Shown in pieces: positions 53,660 to 64,000 of a stretch of DNA of 64,000 nucleotides (the first letter of the stretch is position 1; every line of letters starts with the position of its first letter). The position numbers and the translations under genes are program-made. Origin of the DNA: Clusia tigrina (taxonomy: Eukaryota > Arthropoda > Insecta > Diptera > Clusiidae); the NCBI GenBank assembly GCA_920105625.2, contig OV050030.1, forward strand, positions 104,377,698 through 104,441,697. Direction: 5' to 3'. The notes under the pieces were generated by a model. The model was not told the DNA's origin and did no database searches. It saw nothing but the letters and a program-made list of their open reading frames with translations.

Positions 53660-54783
53660 GCTCGTTTCTTTTTTACTGCCTCCTGGTACTGTGGGCACCT
53701 TGCACTACCTGCAGCGTGTGCTCCTTTACAAAGTACACACATTGCTGGATTTTTGCATGAGGCTGCAATGTGGCCACTTTCGCCACACCTTCTGCACATT
53801 CCCGTTCGATTCGTCTGCTTGCAAGATACTGCAACATGACCAAATCCCCAGCACCTGAAGCATCTAGTTGGAGATATGGACTCCGACACTCGGCAGCTAA
53901 CCCATCCGACTCGTAGGTGCTTCAATTTCATTACCTTATTAGCGTCCTTGGCAGCTAACGTTATATAAGCAGTCTGTGCTCCACCGTATGTGTTCCTCAC
54001 ACTCCTTATTGCGGATTCATCTGGCCTACGAATTTTCGCCTGTTTTTCTAATGCATCCAGCAGCTCCTCTTTAGTGCTGATCTCATTGACCAGACCTTTG
54101 CACTGTACTGTGATCATGTGGGTTCTCACTTGCACTCTCGCTGCATCTTTCAGGACTCCCTCGATGGCTGTTTGGAGTGAGACTGTGATTATTTCCTTCA
54201 TACGGTTCAGCTCTAGGAGTAACTCTCCTTTCTGCGTCCGTCGTATCGTGCGTACCTCTTTTCCAGGCTCCTCTAGTTCCGTACTAGTTTTCACCGTCCG
54301 AAGAATGTTTGCATACGACGTATTTTTTCCTTTTGTGGCAATAATAATTGCATATGCCCGTGGTTTAATTACCTTAAGCTTCTGCCTGCTTTGCTTCCTT
54401 ACCATCTTTGGCAATGCTTCCTTGTCGGCTACTACTTCTGCTGGTTTCGGGATAACCACCGCCTCCACAGCCCTCATTTTTTTTGCTGCTGGTGACTTGC
54501 CTTTTACGTACTCATAAGAACTAGATTTTGTTCTATTCCGTTTAGCAGAAGGTGGTGCAGTACTTGCCTGACTCTCGTGTGTTCTTGTTGCAGCTGTGGT
54601 TTTTGAAATAACTCCTAAACCTGGCCGCTTCTCCTCCTTATCCAACTGTATCATCGCTTCGGTTTGTACACGTTTGATAATACTGCACCGTCTTATGTGA
54701 TCCTTGTTCATGTTTCTTTGTGAGTTGCAGTATCGCATTAGTTCATCGATTTCTCGCCCAAGTGCCTTCAATGGCCCTGCCAT
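53656..54783 (-). CDS. LINE ORF1 (gag-like), complete, - copy
   Basis: 375 codons from the first ATG at 54783 (frame open upstream to a TAA near 54847; the codon at 54804 is TTG). The N-terminal part (MAGPLKALGREIDELMRYCNS...) is absent from the + copy. Then come the basic region and three CCHC knuckles. ORF1 of this type binds the LINE RNA and forms the ribonucleoprotein. The stop overlaps the ORF2 ATG as ATGA. No lesion seen. Confidence 0.87.
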   Translation of the reverse strand: MAGPLKALGREIDELMRYCNSQRNMNKDHIRRCSIIKRVQTEAMIQLDKEEKRPGLGVISKTTAATRTHESQASTAPPSAKRNRTKSSSYEYVKGKSPAAKKMRAVEAVVIPKPAEVVADKEALPKMVRKQSRQKLKVIKPRAYAIIIATKGKNTSYANILRTVKTSTELEEPGKEVRTIRRTQKGELLLELNRMKEIITVSLQTAIEGVLKDAARVQVRTHMITVQCKGLVNEISTKEELLDALEKQAKIRRPDESAIRSVRNTYGGAQTAYITLAAKDANKVMKLKHLRVGWVSCRVSESISPTRCFRCWGFGHVAVSCKQTNRTGMCRRCGESGHIAASCKNPAMCVLCKGAHAAGSARCPQYQEAVKKKRA

Positions 54784-55285
54784 CTTATGTGGGACTTTCC
54801 CCAACGATGCCTCTGTTGTACTTCCAGGCCTGCCAAGGTTTTACCGGGACGCGGGCAACTGCTTCACTGGGATTTCACTACACACCTACTAAGAGGCCAG
54901 TCACAGCAGCCACCAGCTCCAATCATCATCTCCGAAATATGTTCCAGTGCCATTATCACTATGACCATACTGGGCTCAGATGATGGTTGTGGACAACGTT
55001 TGTCCCAGGATGTCTCTCAATAGAGGATGAAGGATGATATCCCACGTCGGTCCATCGATGATCGCTCGTTGTCCACCGGTGTTCAAACAGCCGCCCCTCC
55101 GGGGTCATCCCTGAATGAATCGTCGCTCACTCTGGCTAATATTCAACTGATGCTGGTATACCATTGCCCGGGGTCGCCACGAGGAGGCAGTGAGTCTTCT
55201 TGGAGAAGTTCTCTGTAAGGATCGCTCTGGCCCCTTCCTAGAGGCAGTCAGCAACTTTACCTTAAGATTATCCTCCCTGACCCCC
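54784..55285 (-). other. Probable LINE 5' UTR, - copy
   Basis: About 500 bp of GC-richer sequence upstream of ORF1 without a convincing gene, ending at a TA/CATA microsatellite. Assignment to the LINE rests on position only. Confidence 0.5.
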
Positions 55286-55545
<260 letters not shown>

Positions 55546-55597
55546 GACTGCTAGTGACTTGATGGATCTTTGATTTAAATACACTTTTAAGTACCAG

Positions 55598-56742
55598 CTC
55601 ATAAATATGATGGCGGCAACAATTCTCTTTTTAAATTTTGTTCTAAAAGCAAACAAGCTCCATTCAAGCGGCCTGTGTTAGACGCTGTCGTATCGCAGCA
55701 CATTATTTGTACATTATCTATAAGGTTCCCGTAATTAACTGCGTTTGAAACTGCATTAGCTTGCTCTTGCCCGGAAGAGCTTTCCAGTCTTGGTACCGCA
55801 AGTAGTTGCTACTTCTCCTCATATATAATAACGATTGGCAGCCGTTCTTCCTTAGAACTTGTCACATCCAAGCCAGATAGCAGTTTTATACTGAAAATCG
55901 GTTTTAATAGACTCCGCTCTAGCCTTTCTCATTTGTATTCGCAGAAGCTGTATGGAGGACTTATTGATTGCATATTCGTCACAATTAAGATTTAATGCTT
56001 CCACTACTGCTTGAAGTCTCGAATGCTCAGTTGGCACCTATCTAACGCAGACGTTAGCTTACAAGTCATAAAATCTTTTCTTCTTCTTCTTAAAAGAGGC
56101 ACAGAACTTATGCATTAAGATGTGGAAGGCAAATTTTCCTTCGAGTTTCCTTCAGAGCCGCTAGATTTGTCTTGAGGTGACATAGTAAGTAACGGTAACA
56201 AGCTCTCTGAAGACTTTTTGTTCAGTCTTCTCTTCTCTTCCTCTTGCTTCTCTGCTGTAACCTTTTTCCTTCTCAGCTAACAGCTTGTCAACAGCCGCCA
56301 AGCAACCCGAATGCCCTGGTTGTCTTTGTTGTTGTAGAAAAATTTTATCTTCGTCTATTTTCATTTTTTTCAAAGCATCAGCGTGTGCTATATCAAATAA
56401 ATTATTCAAATCTTTTTCAAATTTCTCCTCACGGCTTCGATAAACATTTTGAGCTTTCTGGCAGTTTTTCTGAAATTTACGCCAAACTTGATAGATATCC
56501 ACAAGCTTTTTTAAGCAGTTAGGAACAGCTGTGGTTGGTATTCTAGCTTTTTCCCAGAATATTACACATACCCGAATGACAAGATTTGCGCTTTCACTTA
56601 CAGTAAATTTTACTTCGCGAATGTTGAAAAATAAAACTGCGAGAACTTGGCGATTAGATGGCAGTTTTGCACCCATTATTTGGTGAGTTGCCTCTACAAT
56701 CAAAAATATACACTTTTTTGCACTACGCAGTTGCAGTGTCAT
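55598..56742 (-). pseudogene. Decayed transposon-type gene, family not named
   Basis: One open part (56161-56742, 193 codons) begins MTLQLRSAKKCIFLIVEATHQ and has SNRQVLAVLFFNIREVKFTVSES and LFDIAHADALKKMKIDEDKIFLQQQRQPG. A second (55852-56037) has INKSSIQLLRIQMRKARAESIK. Further upstream on + (55612-55800), broken frames give CCDTTASNTG and GRLNGACLL. I recognise this as a repeated gene family in insect genomes, and the CDTT..NTG motif suggests an RNase-H-like (hAT-type) transposase, but that is weak. It has several stops and frameshifts. Confidence 0.55.
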
Positions 56743-57173
56743 CTTTTAAAAGTAATACGATGCGTTCGAATTAGACGACAAAACGCGATCAACTGAAAAA
56801 CAGACTAAGCACATGCCAGAGTCACAGTTGCCAGATTAGACAACTTTACGTTCAATTGTTCAATTGGGAGCTTTTTTCAATTCCTAGTGCGAACAAATTT
56901 TTAGAAGGTTGCAATCACTATTATTTCCCATAATAAAAATCACACTTTTCAGAGCACAGGCATCACACTTTTTCAGAGCACACAGGAAAATTGGCAATCA
57001 CTTTGATGTTTACAGCACAACGTGTATGAACATGTTTCGGCGAAAGTCGGCACAGGTTGCAGTGCTCCAAATACAGAAAAAAAAAATTTGTTTGTGGTTT
57101 TAGGGTCAAACGAAACAAATTAGACCCTGTGCGTTTTAATATAATGACTTTGAAAAATAAGGGACACCCTAAG
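56743..57173. other. Unassigned sequence
   Basis: About 430 bp, AT-rich, with a duplicated phrase (TCACACTTTTCAGAGCACA at ~56940 and a near copy at ~56965). No gene or known element recognised. Confidence 0.6.
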
Positions 57174-57175
57174 TA

Positions 57176-58085
57176 AAGGGTTTTTCAAAAGAAACGCTAC
57201 AAAAGTAAATTAATAGTGACAGCAAACGACGCCATATTTTTTCCCGCTCTTTTGAAATTTCTCTTTAATAAGGTTTGCCATTTCATCACGCAAAGATATA
57301 CGAGCCAACAACGAGTCGAAATTATTACAATTTACTACCGAAGTTCGGAGTCAGTCGCCTCAACTTTAAGAGCGTTACGTCCAATTTATGATGAGGCTCA
57401 TTTCTGGCTGAATGGCTTCGTCAATAAGCAAAATATGCGTTATTGGTTAGACACCAATCCACACGAACTCCATGAGTCATCATTGCATCCCGAAAAAATT
57501 ACGGTTTGGTGCGGTTTATGGGCCGGCGGCGTCATTGGGCCGTACTTCTTCGTGATGATCAAGACCGGCACATTACTGTGAATGCGAATCGCTAACGTTC
57601 AATGATAACCGAATATTTTTGGCCCCAATTGGATAATATGGACTTGGAGGACATGTGGTTCCAACAGGACGGCGCCACAAGCCACACAGCGAATGCAACA
57701 ATCAATTTACTGCAAACCAAGTTTGCCAATGGCCCAGTCGATTGGCCGCCTCGGTCGTGCGATTTGACGCCGTTAGATTATTTCCTGTGGGGCTACGTCA
57801 AGTCTATGGTCTATGCCAACAAGCCAGCGACGATTGATGAACTTCGTACGAATATTGAACGTGAAATTTCAGCAGTATCGGCCGATTTCTGCTTGAAAAC
57901 CGTTGAAAATTGCGTTCAGCATCTGGACTTCTGCAAGCGTGAACGTGGTGGCCATGCAAACGAAATCGAGTTCCATACATAATGGCATCGAACGTACTTT
58001 CACAGGAATAAAGAATTTCATTGATATCTAAAACCGGTTTTGTTTTATTTAAAAAAAACTTTTGTAGCGCTCTTATTGAAAAACC
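57176..58085 (+). mobile_element. Internally deleted mariner-like transposon with both terminal repeats
   Basis: Left end AAGGGTTTTTCAAAAGAAACGCTACAAAAGT (57176-57206 region, read in two halves) matches the inverted right end (58058-58085) over about 28 bp with few mismatches. TA at 57174-57175 and 58086-58087 fit the TA target duplication. The 910-bp element carries a shortened transposase, so it is non-autonomous. Confidence 0.82.
57216..57982 (+). pseudogene. Transposase of the mariner-like element, internally deleted
   Basis: The N-terminal helix-turn-helix (YTSQQRVEIITIYYRSSESVASTLRAL) is joined directly to DEAHFWLNGFVNKQNMRYW of the catalytic domain, leaving out roughly 125 residues with the second helix-turn-helix and linker. 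Downstream, a one-base shift near 57551 and a TAA near 57594 separate WCGLWAGGVIGPYFF from the second frame (57602-57982) with WFQQDGATSHTA and PPRSCDLTPLDYFLWGYV. It belongs to the same family as the transposase at 50161-50811. Inactive. Confidence 0.85.
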
Positions 58086-58087
58086 TA

Positions 58088-58321
<234 letters not shown>

Positions 58322-58903
58322 TGTTACGAAATTGCCCTCTTGACAATTTACTCTGTTACAAAGTTGCCCTCCTGACCATTTCTCTAACTCTCTGTACTCG
58401 GACTCGTACCACTGGATTGTGTAGTAATCAAACAATCGCTGGTTAAATTAAAATAACTAACTTTATTTAACTATTTCTATTTACACATTTAATATTAGGC
58501 TTAAAGTTTACTTCTTTACAATTTGTACTTTATTTCACAATGAATTTCATCACTTTGCACAATTACAAATACTGCTGCTTCGATTATAATGCTCGATGTA
58601 TACACTGTCACGATCTCTGTTCGAATCACCTTGACTTTGCACAGGCTTGTGCTTTTTATAGTTTCGAATGGTTGAGGTGGAAATTTCTACAATACAGTAG
58701 AAATTTCTCGATCTTTCTAGAACTTGATATACACCTCAAAGGAAGCTTTCATTATTTTACACCACCGACAGGCTGTTCTTAAGTAAACTTTTATACGAAT
58801 AGTTCGTGTCTTGACTTACACACACATGGTGGTGCACTCATTCTCAAACTCCAGATGGGATCCTAAAAGTATGCAATCTCTTTTCATGAGCTATCACGTT
58901 TCA
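58322..58903 (-). repeat. 3' LTR of the deleted Gypsy element (582 bp)
   Basis: TGTTACG...GTTTCA as read on +. On - it is preceded by the purine tract AGCGGAGGGCAG. Confidence 0.88.
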
Positions 58904-58914
58904 CTGCCCTCCGC

Positions 58915-59241
58915 TTAAACTTGTTCGTTTCGAACAAGGATAGTACTGCAACCTTTATAAGGAGATAGCCTCTCTAAATGAACGACTTTCATTTTGCTCC
59001 TGACATTTCTCGTCCACTGGATGCGGTATCTCACATCGTTGATCCGTTTTATCACCTTATAAGGTCCTTCCCAGGGTGTTTGCAGTTTTGGCGATAATCC
59101 ACTTTTCCTTTGCGGATTATGAACCATAACTAGTTGCCCTTCCTGAAATCCCTTAGAGTTTACTCGTGCATCATATCTCGCTTTCCTTTTATCACTCATC
59201 AGTTGCGTACGATTTCTGCTGTTTCCATGAATTTCATTCAA
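58915..59241 (-). pseudogene. pol: Gypsy integrase C-terminus (GPY/F-type domain)
   Basis: 108 codons: SDKRKARYDARVNS, then VMVHNPQRKSGLSPKLQTPW, EGPYKVIKRINDVRYRIQ and VVHLERLSPYKG, the typical end of Gypsy integrase. It ends 12 bp before the LTR. Upstream frame continues as CSNCIPKKRG to about 59335, where the deletion joins it to the gag/protease part. Confidence 0.85.
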
Positions 59242-59331
59242 CTGTCCTCGTTTTTTAGGTATACAATTGCTGCATGGAAGTACACTTGATGACTCTTTAG
59301 TCCATTCTTTCGCTAGATCGTCGGGTACCTT

Positions 59332-60435
59332 TTAATTGGCTCGTATCTTGCTTTTCGTGACTCGCGGTTGCCTCTCACAGTTTACAATTGCTGAGATTCT
59401 CTGGCACCTTACCTTCTTTTTCGCTATGGTTTCAGCGGTATTTGAAATATTCACCACTTTTTCTGGTACGATTCGGCTCTTATGCTTCCCAACATCTCCG
59501 CCCATTTTGGCCCGTATAACTGCCTCTGACTTGGGTGTGATTTTTGTCCGCCGCGATACAATGGCTTGTTTAACACCTCCATACTTATCCACACCAAAGT
59601 ATAACGGTATTTCGGTGTTCGCATATTTCAGCACTCGGCTTTTGAAATCTAGCGTGAATCCATTCCGTATCATAAAATCCACACCTAAGATTACTTTATC
59701 CACAATATCCGCAACTATAAACTTGTGCGTCACTGTTGTGGTGCCGGTAGTGATTTTCCGTGTAACTTTTCCCAGTACCGGTGCATCATCTCCAGTTGCC
59801 GTACGCAAACTTATTCCCTGAAGCGGCTCGATTCCCCGAACGAGATCCCTTCTGATTATGGAATGTGATGCCCCCGTATTCAATGTTACCATAATTTTTC
59901 TTCCATTTACTACGTTGTCGACAGTTAGGCTATTATTTTTCCGCGCCATCTGAGAAACGAAGATTCTTGGGCCATCAGTTGTGGGAGTCCATTCATTTCC
60001 CGGCTTGACAATCTTTTCCGATTCCCTAATTCGGACTTTGTCTTGCTTTGGCAATCTTACCGGAGCGTGTGTTGCATAACGTTTCCATCTCAACTGACAG
60101 TCACGAGCCATGTGCCCCACATCACCGCAGGTAAAGCATTTGCCCGTGAAACTTTGGCCGCTTTCGACTTGTACCTGACGGGCTCTGTATACTGGCTGGC
60201 ACACCAAGGCTGCTGTCTCTGAAGTTAAAGTGCTAGCTACTGTATCCATATATGTAGCTTTCGGATTAGTTATTGCAGAACGTGAGCGAGACATCAAGCT
60301 TTCATAGCAGTCTCGCTCACTTTCTGAGATAGTTTGCAGCACATCAGCGGCAGCAGCTTTCCACGAAACAACCATTTGTGCTAGCGGTAGTCTCAAATTG
60401 CATTCTGAAAACACTAAATGTTGTGGTTCCATCAT
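59332..60435 (-). pseudogene. gag-pro: Gypsy gag C-terminus and protease, inactive
   Basis: 367 codons. A zinc knuckle CFTCGDVGHMARDC lies at ~100-113. The protease begins MVTLNTGASHSII at ~184, where the catalytic Asp of D-T-G is replaced by Asn, and continues with VDKVILGVDFMIRNG. Near 60385 the frame changes relative to the upstream gag segment. It ends in the deletion that removed RT. Confidence 0.85.
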
Positions 60436-61114
60436 AGGTAGGAGGCTTCAGTTTTATTGAGGATAAAGCTGGTACAGGCAATGCACCTTCCTGTAGTAGG
60501 TGAATTCTTTGCTCTAATTCGTTCTGCTTTTGCTCGTTCGCAATGAATTTTTGTTCTACAGATTTTTCGAACGATTCCTGCCGTGTCTCAATTTCAGAAA
60601 CCTTCCTGTCTACCATATCAGACATTTCTTTCGTCTGCTGTGAGTTTTGTTCCGCTAATAGAGCAAGTCTTATTTCACTCTGCTGTAACTGTTCTTTGAC
60701 ATCCTCTCTGCCAGCTTGTGCATCTTGCTGTAATCGCAACTGCATCTTCTCATCGGCTGCTTGAGAATTTTGTTGTAACTGCTGCTGCATCTTCTCATCT
60801 CTCTGCTGTATTCTCTCTTCGGCTGCTTGAGAACTTTGATGTAACTGCTGCATATCCTGTTTAAAGGATTGCATTATCCCGATAATTGCGCTCATGTCAA
60901 AATTACCCGTGTTAGGTTCTTGTGGTGTTTCTTCATGGCGAGATGTCGTTGGCTCTTCACACTGGAATTCATGCTCATCGACATCTATACCCTGCTCATC
61001 TAAAGCGCTTCTTAATCGCAACTGCAGCTTCGCTTTAAGCCCTTCTGTTTGCAAATTTAAGCGCCCAAGCTCCTTCTTGAGCTGCTCCAATCTCAGTTTT
61101 TCGAATTTAACCAT
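60344..61114 (-). pseudogene. gag: Gypsy gag N-terminal part with SAP-like domain and coiled coil
   Basis: Starts at ATG 61114. The first ~40 residues (LRLEQLKKELGRLNLQTEGL, KAKLQLRLRSAL) fit a SAP motif. A Gln-rich coiled-coil region with repeated MQQQLQQNSQAADEK-like units follows (~95-160), then KPPTYDGTTTFSVFRMQFE, the start of a capsid-like region. A frame change near 60385 ends it early compared with intact gag. Confidence 0.82.
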
Positions 61115-61153
61115 TGTTTATTACAGATACACAATCCCACTTCTGACACCAAT

Positions 61154-61950
<797 letters not shown>

Positions 61951-63257
61951 CGAGGTGTAATCAAAAGACAACCGTTATTTTCATCTTTTCGTGAGTTACG
62001 TATGTTCGATGTTCGCATTTTTTTTTTATGTTGGTACACATGCCTGTTATATATGTTGGCAATACCAACCATTTTGGATTGTCAGTTTGTTTTTGACAGA
62101 TAAAAAGGTTAGTCGTGTTTTGGTGTGCTCTTCGATTTTGTACTATTCGAAAAAATGGATCAAAGAAACTGTCTTCAGTTTTGTGTAAAAAATGAAATTA
62201 AATGCGCAAGGACATTTGAAATGTTGACTGTGGCCTTTGGCGAGTCTACTATGAGCAGAACACAAGTTGAATTGTGGTATAACCGGTTTAAGGAAGGCCG
62301 AGAAGATGTCAATGACGATGCTCGTCCTGGTCGCCCAAGCACGTCAACAACCGATGAAAACATTGACGCAGTGAAGAAAATGATTTTGTCGAATCAGAGA
62401 GGTTGCTGATAATGTTGGCAAATCGTTCGGCTCATGCCAAGCAATTTTTACGGATGTTTTAGGCATGAACCGTGCGGCAGCGAAGATTGTTCCAAAATTG
62501 CTAAATTTTGAGCAAAAACTACGTCGCATGGATTTCGCTCGGGAGCTGTTGAACATCGTTAACGACGATCCTGATTTCCTCAAAAAGATCATAACTGGTG
62601 ACGAATCGTGGGTGTATGGCTATCACATTGAAACCAAAGCCCAATCATCCCAATGGATACGTCCAGATGAGCCAAGACCGAAAAAAGCACGTCAAGTTCG
62701 GTCGAACCTAAATGTTTTGCTGACAGTTTTCTTTGATTGCAATGGCGTGGTGCAATATGAATTTTTGCCACAAGGTCGTACGGTCAACAAGGAATACTAC
62801 CTTGAAGTTATGCGCCGTTTGCGAGAAGCAATTCGTCAGAAACCTCCAGAATTGTGGAAAAACCAATCATGGATTTTGCACCATGATAACGCACCAGCTC
62901 ACACTTCGATGCTTGTGCTTAATTTTTTGGCCAAAAACAAAACCGTTATCATGCCTCAACCACCGTATTCACCGGACTTGGCCCCCGCTGACTTTTTTCT
63001 CTTTCCAAAACTGAAGACACCGATGAAAGGAAAGCGTTTTGCTACGATTGAGGAGATAAAAGAAAAATCGAAACAGGAGCTGTAGGCGATACCAAAAAAA
63101 GCGTTTCAGAAGTGTTTCGAGGATTGAAAAAAACGCTGGCATAAGTGTATTATATCTGAGGGGAATTACTTTAAAGGGGACAAGATAGTTGTTGATGAAT
63201 AAATAAATACTTTTTTTTTTGATCACACAATAACGGTGCTTTTTTGATCACACCTCG
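61951..63257 (+). mobile_element. Mariner transposon (DD34D), inactive
   Basis: 1307 bp. The ends CGAGGTGTAATCAAAAGACA and, inverted, CGAGGTGTGATCAAAAAAGC match with a few differences, with TA at 61949-61950 and 63258-63259 as target duplication inside TA repeats. It contains one broken transposase gene. Confidence 0.92.
62155..63202 (+). pseudogene. Mariner transposase, frameshifted with two stops
   Basis: Starts at ATG 62155 (MDQRNCLQFCVKNEIK). The paired helix-turn-helix region runs to about 62395, where a one-base shift moves the frame (REVADNVGKSFGSCQ). The catalytic motifs are GDESWVYGY, HHDNAPAH and YSPDLAPADFFLF, with 34 residues between the second and third Asp. TAG at 63083-63085 and a TGA about 12 codons later (Trp in relatives) interrupt the end, which otherwise reaches TAA 63200-63202, near the usual 345 residues. 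Inactive. Confidence 0.9.
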
Positions 63258-63490
<233 letters not shown>

Positions 63491-63901
63491 CGCAAGTGGT
63501 CGGTGACGGCAGCAGACAGTGCGTTTAGTTTGTGGGCGAACAATTTGTGAAATTTCATTGTAAGTAGTAGATTGTATACCGGAATTTGTGTAGAATCGGT
63601 GTTGCATTTGAGCAGGTATTTAATTCATAAATGTTACTGAGTGGAAACGACGTTTTAAAAAGAAAATGCAAAATTCGATTATAATAATTCGTTAAGTCTG
63701 CAATTAAGTAAACAAACATAAAAACAGTTGGTGTACACTATAGGTAAAACTTACAGACTTATCCAATTTATCCATTTTGTCTGTTTTATTAATAATTTGA
63801 AGGGTTTGTGTACATACCAAAGGAAAAAAACACGAGCGAATTATGAGTGTCCAGCGTTATTCGGGCCAGTTCTCGAAGACCCATTCGGAAAGAACCCTAG
63901 A
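63491..63901. other. Unassigned sequence upstream of the last open frame
   Basis: About 410 bp, AT-rich, with many stops on both strands. No element recognised. It could be the 5' UTR of an element or gene beginning at 63902. Confidence 0.5.
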
Positions 63902-64000
63902 ATGGCTAGCTCTCCGGAGAGATTGGTGCCTGACACGGGTCAAGGGCGTTCAAGCTCGTCAGCTCCATACATGGAGCATGTGGCAACGATGAGAAAGGCG
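63902..64000 (+). CDS. Start of an open frame, cut by the window edge, function unknown
   Basis: 33 codons from ATG 63902 (MASSPERLVPDTGQGRSSSS..., ending ...ATMRKA) without a stop; the frame is also open upstream to about 63855. The higher GC content than the flank and Ser/Pro-rich start would fit a LINE ORF1 or gag start, or a first exon. Too short to decide. Confidence 0.3.
   Translation, partial: MASSPERLVPDTGQGRSSSSAPYMEHVATMRKA

Larger units (their letters stand above)
51750..55285 (-). mobile_element. R1/Jockey-type LINE, - copy
   Basis: Inverted partner of the copy at 39656. It keeps full ORF1 and ~500 bp upstream but is cut on its 3' side at 51750, just after YADDIAMVSVAKHRD. Over the shared 2.87 kb no length difference is seen, only scattered substitutions. 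Confidence 0.88.

Noticed and set aside
39763..54517. 175-codon antisense frames opposite LINE ORF1 in both copies
   Set aside because: Same mirrored frame in both arms, lying fully within ORF1 on the other strand; no independent support.

Overview
The window is a dense block of nested transposable elements. No ordinary host gene can be supported except possibly a 33-codon open frame cut off by the right edge. The element families (BEL/Pao with an F-like env, a ZAM/gypsy-type errantivirus, an R1/Jockey-type LINE, mariner and Tc1 transposons) and the long TA microsatellites point to an insect, most likely a higher fly (Diptera). I cannot name the species.

Region 1 (1-39655) is a tandem array of one BEL/Pao LTR retrotransposon. 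Internal regions are joined head to tail through single shared LTRs, with a period of about 8.12 kb. On the + strand lie the 3' half of one unit (A1, 1-3702), a 454-bp LTR and the 5' half of the next unit (A2, 4157-7755). At about 7755 the array flips, and four units follow on the - strand: B (7756-15376), C (15909-23499), D (24032-31618) and E (32151-39655), separated by 532-bp LTRs. Each unit has one frame running gag > protease > RT > RNase H > integrase > env signal/surface part. It is interrupted at the same places by a TAG, a TGA (TGC only in unit C) and two TAA codons, and env also changes frame at shared positions. The shared breaks suggest that the array grew as DNA from an already altered founder, or that some of the gag-pol stops are read through.

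Region 2 (39656-55285) holds two inverted arms of one R1/Jockey-type LINE (39656-42849 on +, 51750-55285 on -). Both carry the same damaged endonuclease. The + arm is broken by a truncated mariner/Tc1-superfamily transposon, whose transposase is split by a nearly intact errantivirus (43118-50156, 365-bp LTRs with one difference, CGCG target duplication). A Tc1-like remnant (51383-51732) lies between the arms.

Region 3 (55286-63490) is a TA-microsatellite landscape. It contains a decayed transposon gene (55598-56742), an internally deleted mariner-like transposon with both terminal repeats (57176-58085), an internally deleted Gypsy-type LTR element that kept gag and the integrase tail (58322-61736), and a broken DD34D mariner (61951-63257). 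The last two appear to have landed in one original TA tract and split it in three. From 63491 to the end there is unassigned sequence and the start of an open frame at 63902.

Taken together this looks like heterochromatin or a transposon trap, such as a piRNA-cluster-like locus; that is an inference. Only a few frames remain long and intact: BEL pol in B, the gag-RT-integrase fusion in C, errantivirus gag and pol, and LINE ORF1.
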